Shown here: one piece after another, positions 1-5,067 of the stretch | Numbering within the stretch: position 1 is the stretch's first letter | Layout of the letters: every line of letters starts with the position of its first letter | DNA from: Planctomycetia bacterium | GTDB lineage: Bacteria; Planctomycetota; UBA1135; GCA-002686595 | Assembly (NCBI GenBank): GCA_005778045.1 | Contig: SXKQ01000115.1 | Span: 1-6,635 of the forward strand | DNA length: 6,635 nt | Direction: 5' to 3' | Notes under the pieces: model-generated | The model's database searches: none | Seen by the model: only the letters and a program-made list of their open reading frames with translations | What the model was told of the DNA's origin: nothing | Made by a program: the position numbers and the translations under genes

Positions 1-177
1 ACCTGCGACGGCACCTACGCCGTCGATCTGCGCAACTACCTGGCGAATCGCCCCACCGCGATCGGCAATCCGCTGTTCGCCGGTGAGGTGTTCAACGCCC
101 AGCTGTGGTTCCGTGACCCGCCGGCTCCTAAAACGAGCAACCTGTCGAACGCGGTGCAGTTCACGATGGCTCCGTGA
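1..177 (+). CDS. C-terminal end of a secreted-type hypothetical protein (5' end outside window)
   Basis: The first reading frame is open from base 1 to a TGA at 175-177 and gives 58 residues; the start lies left of the window. The peptide contains LRNYLANRP, then a WFRDPPAP motif and ends in LSNAVQFTMAP. From memory, very similar endings (an aromatic-x-RDP motif followed by a Ser/Asn-rich stretch and a short hydrophobic strand) close many large exported planctomycete proteins with beta-sandwich or repeat domains; I could not check this by search. No transmembrane segment or catalytic motif is visible in the fragment, so no function is assigned. The gene converges with the minus-strand genes that fill the rest of the window, and its stop codon overlaps the first of three hairpins. 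That it is coding is fairly secure from the clean frame and protein-like composition; its identity is not. Confidence 0.6.
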   Translation, partial: TCDGTYAVDLRNYLANRPTAIGNPLFAGEVFNAQLWFRDPPAPKTSNLSNAVQFTMAP

Positions 178-213
178 TCGCGTGAGCGATCCACGGGCCC
201 TCCGGGGTCCGTG
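176..213. other. Two abutting tetraloop hairpins between convergent genes
   Basis: GATCGC (176-181) and GCGATC (186-191) form a 6-bp stem closed by a GTGA loop of the GNRA class; the stem starts on the last two bases of the upstream TGA stop. The next base begins a 9-bp stem, CACGGGCCC (192-200) with GGGTCCGTG (205-213), which has one G-T pair and a TCCG loop of the UNCG class. Neither is followed by a T-run on either strand, so they are not standard Rho-independent terminators by themselves. They may protect the 3' end of the + strand transcript or add to the stronger hairpin that follows. Confidence 0.55.
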
Positions 214-222
214 ACACGAAAC

Positions 223-254
223 GAGGGGCGTCCCGAGCGATCGGGGCGCCCCTC
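223..254. terminator. Strong bidirectional hairpin between convergent genes
   Basis: A 14-bp stem pairs 223-236 with 241-254 (one G-T pair) and is capped by a GCGA tetraloop of the GNRA class. It lies between the 3' ends of the + strand gene and the minus-strand sulfatase-like pseudogene, so it can serve both. On the minus strand it is followed by GTTTCGTG, a weak T-rich stretch; on the + strand there is no T-run. Its position and stability support a role in termination or 3'-end stability, but the missing T-tract keeps the mechanism uncertain. Confidence 0.6.
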
Positions 255-255
255 G

Positions 256-1874
256 CGCTGGGTGGGCGGAGTCGAGCTCGAGTGCCTTCGAGTAGCACTC
301 CCGCGCACGGTCGAGCGCTCGAGCCTGCTCGTGGCACCCGCCGAGGTTGTTCCACTCGTCGGCGGTCAGGCTGCGTGTCGCGCGCAGCGCCTCCAGCAGC
401 AGCGCTTCGGCGGGACGCTGCGCGCTAATCAGGTCGGCCGCGCACAAGGAGCGCGCCGTGTGGTTCTCCGGGAAGCGCGCCAGCAGTTCCGTCCATTGCG
501 CGATCGCCTGTGCGAACTCGCCCCGAGTGGAGTGATCGGAAGCCTGCTGCAAAAGCTTCGGCTCATCCTTGCGCTGGCCGGGCGCCGGCAGGTTGCTCGG
601 CGCGAGCGGATCGAGCCGGGCGCCGCTGTCCTGTTCGGGGTCGACGTAGCCCAGTCCACGCAAGGCCAGCTGCGCCTCGGGTTCACGCTCTCGTCGCGAT
701 CGCACACGAGCGCCGGTCCGGAGCGCACGCGGCGGATCTCCGCGAGCATGCGCGCCGCGTCGGCACTGCGCTCCGCGAGCACTTTGCGTTGCTCTTGCCG
801 ATCTCGCTCGAGGTCGAATAGCTCAGGGGCGCTCGAGTGGATGTACTTCGCGCGCACATCGGCCCAGCCCACGAGCGGGCTCCAGCCGAAGTTCTCGGCC
901 CCGTTGAAGCACTCGAAGTACACCCCGCGTGACTCGGGAAGGAGCGCGTGATCGAGGCTCGCGCCGTCGATGTCGCGCGGCGGCTCGAGTCCGAGCGCCG
1001 AGAGCGCCGAGGGGAATACGTCGACGACACTGACGCTCTCCTTCGAGCGCTCGCCCTTGCGCCGGCCATCGGGAAAGCGCACGAGCATCGGTACGCGCAC
1101 GGTGCTGCCGTAGCAGAACCAGCCGTGCGTCACCTCGGAGTGCTCGTTGAGCCCTTCACCGTGGTCGCCGAGCACGATCACGAGCGTGCGCTCGAGCGTG
1201 CCATCGGCGCGTAGCACCTCGAACAGTTTGCCGAGCTCACGATCCATGTACGCGACCTCACCCGAATACGCGCTGCACATGTCGGGGAACTCGGGCGGCG
1301 GCTCGTGGGGGTCGTGCGCGTCGAAGAGGTGCACCCAGGCGAGGAACGGGCGCGAGCGATCGCGCCCGTCGAGCGAGGCGCGCGCACGACCGAGCACTTC
1401 GCTCGCCTTCAGCTCCTCGATGCGCGGCGCGGACTTGCCCTACGGAGGCTCGACGCCGACGTAGGTGTCGAAGCCTTGCGCCAGCCCGAACGAGCGATCG
1501 AGCACGATCGACGCGGCGAAGGCGCCGTTATGCACGCCCTCCGCTTGCGCATACTCGGCCTAAGTGCGCGCCGCACTCGGACGCGGGCGCGCGCCGTTGG
1601 CGCAAATCGTGTGGCGCGGCGGATAGAGGTCTGTGAGCATCGAGCAGTGTGGCGGCATCGTCAGCGGCGTCACCGTGCGCGCCTGCTCGTAGACGAGCGA
1701 CTCCGCGGCGAGCGCGTCGAGGTTCAGCGTCGTGCGCGACTGGTTGCCCATGAAACCCGGCGCGTCGAAGCGCGTCGTGTCGAGCGTCACGAGCAGCACG
1801 TTGTGCCGTTCGCGCGACTCGCCGCACGAGGCGACGAGCGCGAGCAGGCATGCGAGAGCGAGGCAGTTCTTCAC
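256..1874 (-). pseudogene. Degraded sulfatase-superfamily lipoprotein with C-terminal TPR region
   Basis: The intact ancestor would have been about 540 residues. The likely start is GTG at 1874-1872, because it begins a lipoprotein signal (hydrophobic residues 5-15, lipobox VASC with Cys17); an upstream ATG at 2030 would read through a terminator. The alkaline-phosphatase/sulfatase fold is clear: LLVTLDTTR (residues 27-35) carries the first metal Asp, LYPPRH follows the active-site segment, GDHGE (about 236-240) is the second metal site, and FDLERDRQE (just after AKYIHSSAPEL) ends the domain. The nucleophile position of C-x-P-x-R reads T-M-P-P-H (Thr72), so no formylglycine Cys or Ser is present. 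Lesions: TAG at 1562-1560, where relatives usually have Leu in an RTLAE motif; TAG at 1442-1440; and a one-base loss at 679-680, after which the frame moves to EAQLALRGLGYV and a TPR region (ALDRARECYSKALELD). The TPR frame then lacks a stop: CGA at 255-253 sits where TGA would be expected. The three parts of the catalytic domain share one frame, so this is one broken gene and not several small ones. Sequencing error is possible, but four lesions in one gene beside intact neighbours favours real decay. Confidence 0.82.
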
Positions 1875-1942
1875 GCCACGCGAGAGTACGACCCGTCCGT
1901 GCCGCGTGCGTCGACCGATTGCGTGCTCGCGAAGAGCCAAGG

Positions 1943-1979
1943 AAAAACAGCGCGGGCGGCCCTTGCGAGCCGCCCGCGC
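1943..1979 (-). terminator. Rho-independent terminator of the TonB-like/toroid gene
   Basis: On the minus strand a perfect 11-bp GC stem (1979-1969 with 1960-1950) encloses an 8-nt loop and is followed by TGTTTTT (1949-1943). It lies about 110 nt past the stop codon of the gene ending at 2092 and upstream of the sulfatase-like pseudogene start at 1874, so it separates their transcription. Confidence 0.9.
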
Positions 1980-2003
1980 ATCGATTCGATCGGTCCAGCC
2001 GCG

Positions 2004-2110
2004 CTCAGCGTGCGCCGAGAACCGTCGCACGCCTCAGCGTGCGCCTAGAACCGTCGCACGCCTCAGCGTGCGCCTAGAACCGTCGCACGCCTCAGCGTGC
2101 GCCTAGAACC
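2004..2110. repeat. 29-bp tandem repeat, 3.7 copies, carrying the gene's stop codon
   Basis: Copies begin at 2004, 2033, 2062 and 2091, exactly 29 bp apart. The two middle copies are identical. The 2004 copy differs by one base (G for T at 2017), and the 2091 copy matches for 20 bp before it runs into unique coding sequence. The 2091 copy holds the last codons (VLGAR) and the TGA of the minus-strand gene, so each unit repeats that gene's end. Three copies of an 18-nt hairpin (7-bp stem of CGCACGC with GCGTGCG around a 4-nt loop) lie at 2026-2043, 2055-2072 and 2084-2101; on the transcribed strand the loop is TGAG, so it holds the stop codon. Because 29 is not a multiple of three, successive copies place that TGA in all three frames. 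Likely origin: slippage duplication of the gene's 3' end. Confidence 0.93.
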
Positions 2111-3669
2111 TTCGCATAGCGGAAGTACACCTCGAGGCACAGCACGCCGAGCGCCGTGGTGTACACGCGGCCGCCGGAGAAGCCCCACGGGTCGACCTTC
2201 GCGTCCCACGAGCCCTTCTCGTCGCCGTCCTTGCGCTGGGAGTCGACCACGGCCGTCTTCATGGCCTTGTTCCACTGCTCCCAGTACTTGTCGCCACCCA
2301 TCTGGTACATGGCGTAGGAGCCGTAGTACCAGTAGTAGAAGTCGATGCCGAAGCCATCCGGATCCCACTTGGGGAGCTTGGTCTTGAGCAGGTCGGCGTG
2401 CTTCGCCATCATCGGCGTCTTCTCCGGATCCTGACCGAGGAAGAAGCGGCACAGCAGCGCCACGGCCGTCATCGCCTCGCCCTTGTCGGTGGGGAAGTGC
2501 TCGTTCACGCGCGTGATGCGCGAGGACGGGCTGCCGATCGAGTCGTAGCCGCAGCGGCCGGTGACGGGGTCGGTGACCTCGTCGATCCAGGTCGCGGCGC
2601 CGCGGAAGGCCTCGGGATCGATCTTGAGCTCGGCCTCCTCGGCGCTCTTGAGCGCGAACACACACCAGCCCGTCACCGAGGTGTCGTTGTCGCCCGAGGG
2701 CGGCACGTCGTAGCGCCACGCACCGTAGGGGTTGCGGGCGATGGTGATGAAGTTGATTGCGTCCTGCGCCGTGCGCTTGATCACGGGCGACTTCGAGAAG
2801 TAGTAGGCCTCGCTGACCGCGAGCGCCGCGATCGAGTGGTTGTAGAGGAACGAGTGGCCGACCTTCTCGCCGAGCAGGCCGGTGTCGGGGTCCTGCTGTT
2901 CCTTGAGGAACTTGATGCCCTTGGCGACCTGGTCCTTGTAGGGGCCGTCGCGCGTGGTGTTGCCGTCGCCGAGGAAGGCGAGCAGCGAGAGGCCGGTCAT
3001 ACCGACGTCGTGCAGCGCCTCACCGGGGTCGGTGCAGGTCGTCGGTCCGATCTTGCCGCAGTTCGACATGAAGCCATCGCAGTCCCAGGAGCCGTCTTCG
3101 CTCTGGTGCCAGCGCAGCCACTCGAGACCGTCCTTGAGGGCCTGCTCGGTGCCCGAGCCGCCGCGGGCCTTGAGGTTCTTGCGGCCACCGAAGCGTCCGC
3201 CGAACTTGCCACCGGCGCCGCCGCCGATGCCGATCACGTCGTTGAAGCCCTTCGAGTCGAAGGGCGAGTCGGCCGTGAAGTCGGGATCACCCTGCACGGA
3301 CTCGAAGTCCTGGTCGGTGTCTTCCTCGTTGTGGTCGGAGACCTCGGCGTCCTTGAGGACGGGTTCCTCGGTGGGCTCCTCCTCGTTGATCTCCTCCGGC
3401 TCTTCCTCCGGCGGGTCTTCGAAGACCTCTTCCGGGGTGGCCTCGATGCTGGCCTCGATGATGCGGTCCTCCTGCTTGCTCATCTGCTCCCAGGGGATGG
3501 CCATCATGATCAGCACGATGATCAGGTGGGCAGCCGCCGAGATGGCGAGCCACGGAGCGCGGCTCATCCAGTCGTAGAGGACGTCGTTGAAGGTCTCCTC
3601 GCGCTCCCAAGACTTGGGGAGTGAGGATTCAACGTGGACGTTCGAGTAGTCGTTGGGTTGCTGGGTCAT
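2092..3669 (-). CDS. TonB-like anchor fused to a prenyltransferase/squalene-oxidase-type repeat domain
   Basis: The protein has 525 residues. Residues 1-38 are cytoplasmic-type. Residues 39-60 form one transmembrane helix containing SAAAH (44-48), the S-x-x-x-H pattern of TonB anchors that engages ExbB/ExbD. Residues 77-105 are a Glu/Pro-rich linker and residues 147-173 are Gly-rich (GIGGGAGG, FGGRFGG). From about 174 to the end there are alpha/alpha-toroid repeats like those of squalene-hopene cyclases and complement-type thioester domains: WHQSEDGSWD (187-196), KEQQDPDTGLLG (256-267), ARNPYGAWRYD (311-321) and SQRKDGDEKGSWD (477-489). The cyclase DxDD acid motif is not seen, so terpene cyclisation is unlikely. 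Cys197, Cys204 and Cys212 sit in the predicted exported part. The ATG at 3669 has a TGGAG ribosome site 7 nt upstream. Similar proteins occur in Planctomycetota under names such as prenyltransferase/squalene oxidase repeat protein, with no known function to my knowledge. A role as a periplasmic effector or ligand-binding domain driven by a proton-motive motor is inference. Confidence 0.88.
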   Translation of the reverse strand: MTQQPNDYSNVHVESSLPKSWEREETFNDVLYDWMSRAPWLAISAAAHLIIVLIMMAIPWEQMSKQEDRIIEASIEATPEEVFEDPPEEEPEEINEEEPTEEPVLKDAEVSDHNEEDTDQDFESVQGDPDFTADSPFDSKGFNDVIGIGGGAGGKFGGRFGGRKNLKARGGSGTEQALKDGLEWLRWHQSEDGSWDCDGFMSNCGKIGPTTCTDPGEALHDVGMTGLSLLAFLGDGNTTRDGPYKDQVAKGIKFLKEQQDPDTGLLGEKVGHSFLYNHSIAALAVSEAYYFSKSPVIKRTAQDAINFITIARNPYGAWRYDVPPSGDNDTSVTGWCVFALKSAEEAELKIDPEAFRGAATWIDEVTDPVTGRCGYDSIGSPSSRITRVNEHFPTDKGEAMTAVALLCRFFLGQDPEKTPMMAKHADLLKTKLPKWDPDGFGIDFYYWYYGSYAMYQMGGDKYWEQWNKAMKTAVVDSQRKDGDEKGSWDAKVDPWGFSGGRVYTTALGVLCLEVYFRYAKVLGAR

Positions 3670-3676
3670 CGACGGG

Positions 3677-3681
3677 CTCCA
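3677..3681 (-). promoter_or_regulatory. Ribosome binding site for the TonB-like/toroid gene
   Basis: TGGAG on the minus strand lies 7 nt before the ATG at 3669. This is a good Shine-Dalgarno match at standard spacing and supports that start; the other minus-strand genes here lack such a clear site. Confidence 0.6.
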
Positions 3682-3770
3682 GGGGGCCGCCGGAGGAGGA
3701 GCGGGTGGCGGGTCGAGCCCGGCGGCAGGGGTGCCGCAGGGTCCCGTACCCGTCCCGGGTCCGACCGGGT

Positions 3771-3826
3771 GGGCGTTGGATGATGTGGCGGCCTCGAGGA
3801 GGCTCCCACGTGGGCTTCCAACGCCC
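3771..3826 (-). other. Long-range inverted repeat in the leader of the TonB-like/toroid gene
   Basis: GGGCGTTGGA (3771-3780) is matched by its exact reverse complement TCCAACGCCC (3817-3826), with 36 nt between. Inside that span GCCTC-GAG-GAGGC (3791-3803) can form a smaller hairpin. The structure lies about 100 nt before the ATG at 3669 and downstream of the candidate -10 box, so it would be in the 5' leader if that promoter is used. No known riboswitch class was recognised. Confidence 0.45.
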
Positions 3827-3845
3827 GTGGCGTGTGGGGGTTCAC

Positions 3846-3851
3846 ACTATA
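3846..3851 (-). promoter_or_regulatory. Candidate -10 element for the TonB-like/toroid gene
   Basis: TATAGT on the minus strand is the only AT-rich hexamer of this kind in the 261-bp intergenic region, about 175 nt before the ATG. No TTGACA-like -35 was found at 16-18 nt spacing, so this is a weak call based on composition and position. Confidence 0.3.
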
Positions 3852-3853
3852 GC

Positions 3854-3879
3854 GAGGGGCGGCGCCGGCTACCGCCCTC
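3854..3879 (-). other. GC hairpin downstream of the foldase gene
   Basis: CCGCCCTC (3872-3879) pairs with GAGGGGCGG (3854-3862) around a 9-nt loop, with one bulged G. It lies about 50 nt past the foldase stop codon, where the mfd-foldase transcript might end. No T-run follows; the next bases on the minus strand form the candidate -10 box. It could be a 3'-end stabilising hairpin or part of the promoter region. Confidence 0.35.
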
Positions 3880-3892
3880 CCGAGGCCCCGAT

Positions 3893-3922
3893 GCCGGTTT
3901 CCGGAATGGCGGCCGGTTTCCG
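3893..3922. repeat. 11-bp direct repeat 3' of the foldase gene
   Basis: GCCGGTTTCCG occurs at 3893-3903 and again at 3912-3922, 19 bp apart, just beyond the foldase stop codon at 3931. The core CCGG-TTT-CCGG of the first copy is itself an inverted repeat. It may be a binding site or chance in GC-rich DNA. With the hairpin, -10 candidate and inverted repeat listed separately, this covers all structure I see between 3670 and 3930. Confidence 0.45.
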
Positions 3923-3930
3923 AGGGGGCG

Positions 3931-5067
3931 CTAGCTGCCCGCGGGCGACTGGGCCGGCGCGGGCTTGCCGTCGCCGTCGGTCTTGGAGCCCTTGGGCCGC
4001 TGGGCGCGGGCCTCGGGGGGCCAGATGTAGGCCGCGCGGTACAGATCGTTGACGCCCAGATCGCGCCGCAGCTCCCCGAGGGCCTTCAGGTCGCGGTCCC
4101 GCAGCAGGCGCTGGACCTCCCGGTCCGTGAACTCGGCCCCCCCCCGGCGCTCGACCTCGGCCACGCGCATCAGGACGAACCCGACCAGCTCGCCCTCGAC
4201 CCGCAGGCTGGTCGGCTCGCTGACCGCGCCGACCGCGGCGCCGTCGATGAACTCCGCGAAGTCGGGGAAGGCCTCCCGGGCCCGCGAGAGCTCGCTCTTG
4301 GGCAGCAGACCCTTCTGGCGGCGGCTCTCGCCGTCGGCCGAGTAGGTCTCGGCGAGGGCGCCGAAGTCCTCGCCCCCGAGCGCGCGCTCCCGCAGGGCCT
4401 TGGCGAGGTCGAGGGCCTTCTGGGCCGAGCCAGCCTGCGCGGCCGTGACGAGGATCGCCTGCAGCTGGATGGTCGACGGGAAGATCTGCTCCACCGGCTG
4501 GCGTCGGTACTGGTAGAGCATGCGCCCGGGGCGCACGAAGCGATCGACGTAGGGGCGGCCGGAGACCCCGGGGTCGCGACCGTCGATCGAACGCAGCCAG
4601 AACTCGCGGAAGTAGAAGTCGCGGCGTTGCTGGCGCAGGGTGTCGGCGTCGAGATCCGCAGTCTTGAGCTGCTCGCCGAAGGCGGAGGCGCTGCCCGAGT
4701 CCTCTATGAAGCCCCTGAGGTCGTCGGCGACGAGCGCATCGACGCGAACGGCATCGAAGCCGAGATCGCGACCGGCCTGGGTCATCAGTCGCGTTCGGAC
4801 GAAATCCGTGTGGCTATCAGCCACGACCTTTCGACGTTCCTCCTCGTTCGTCACTGACTGCCCGCGGCGGCGCAGCTCGCGATAGAACTCAGCCAGCGTG
4901 ATCACTTCCTCGTTCACGATCAGGTAGACGCCGTTCAGTACCTCGGGCGCCGTGGCCGGACCGGCAGCGGGTGCCTGCGGCGGAGTCGGATCGAAGGCGG
5001 AAGTCTCGCCCGACCGCGGGGGCGGGTTCTGGGACTGGGCGAGGACGAGGAGCAACGGGAGGATCAC
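3931..5067 (-). CDS. SurA/PpiC-like periplasmic peptidyl-prolyl isomerase or chaperone
   Basis: This is a 378-residue exported protein of the parvulin/SurA type, which helps outer-membrane and periplasmic proteins fold. I chose GTG at 5067: it gives a short signal peptide (ILPLLLVLA, residues 2-10) and overlaps the mfd TGA in a GTGA arrangement. An in-frame ATG at 5127 would put 20 odd residues before the hydrophobic core and overlap mfd by 64 nt. After a Pro/Ala-rich linker (about 13-42) comes a SurA_N-like chaperone region (VNEEVITLAEFYREL at about 51-65, then a long helical stretch). The parvulin domain spans about 200-306, with GGEDFGALAETYSAD (231-245) as the best match. Both His usually seen in active parvulins are missing: the RHIL segment reads LQAILV (202-207) and the final GYHI strand reads FVLMRV (297-302). 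It may therefore be chaperone-only. The tail (about 350-378) is low-complexity Lys/Pro/Ala. A clean TAG stop at 3933-3931 shows that TAG works as a stop in this genome. Confidence 0.87.
   Translation of the reverse strand: MILPLLLVLAQSQNPPPRSGETSAFDPTPPQAPAAGPATAPEVLNGVYLIVNEEVITLAEFYRELRRRGQSVTNEEERRKVVADSHTDFVRTRLMTQAGRDLGFDAVRVDALVADDLRGFIEDSGSASAFGEQLKTADLDADTLRQQRRDFYFREFWLRSIDGRDPGVSGRPYVDRFVRPGRMLYQYRRQPVEQIFPSTIQLQAILVTAAQAGSAQKALDLAKALRERALGGEDFGALAETYSADGESRRQKGLLPKSELSRAREAFPDFAEFIDGAAVGAVSEPTSLRVEGELVGFVLMRVAEVERRGGAEFTDREVQRLLRDRDLKALGELRRDLGVNDLYRAAYIWPPEARAQRPKGSKTDGDGKPAPAQSPAGS
4137..4145 (-). repeat. G9 homopolymer inside the foldase gene
   Basis: Nine consecutive C on the + strand (G on the coding strand) encode the RRGGA part of VERRGGAEF, just after the parvulin domain. 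The frame is intact here. Runs of this length are prone to slippage in vivo and to error in sequencing; a one-base change would replace the last 70 or so residues and leave the parvulin domain whole. Confidence 0.85.

Noticed and set aside
311..322. 12-bp palindrome TCGAGCGCTCGA as an operator
   Set aside because: It lies inside the former TPR coding sequence, and CGAG/CTCG words are abundant across this pseudogene, so chance is likely.
429..678. Continuation of the sulfatase frame past the frameshift, giving an Arg/Ser/Pro-rich tail
   Set aside because: The composition turns to shadow-frame type at 679-680, while the neighbouring frame carries RGLGYV and TPR sequence; the tail is an effect of the missing base.
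211..951. + strand open frame of 246 codons opposite the sulfatase-like pseudogene
   Set aside because: It starts inside the terminator hairpin region and has low-complexity Arg/Ser composition; the minus strand shows recognisable TPR and sulfatase motifs over the same bases.
1875..2030. ATG at 2030 as the start of the sulfatase-like gene
   Set aside because: The extra 52 residues would be translated through the Rho-independent terminator and part of the repeat array and would bury the lipoprotein signal; GTG at 1874 puts it at the N-terminus.
2004..2110. CRISPR array
   Set aside because: The 29-bp period falls in the CRISPR repeat range, but copies abut with no spacers and no cas genes are present; this is a simple tandem duplication.
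2398..3624. Long + strand open frame (408 codons) opposite the TonB-like/toroid gene
   Set aside because: It lies wholly antisense to a gene with clear domains, its product is an Arg/Val/Leu/Gly-rich string without motifs, and GC-rich codon bias readily opens such frames.
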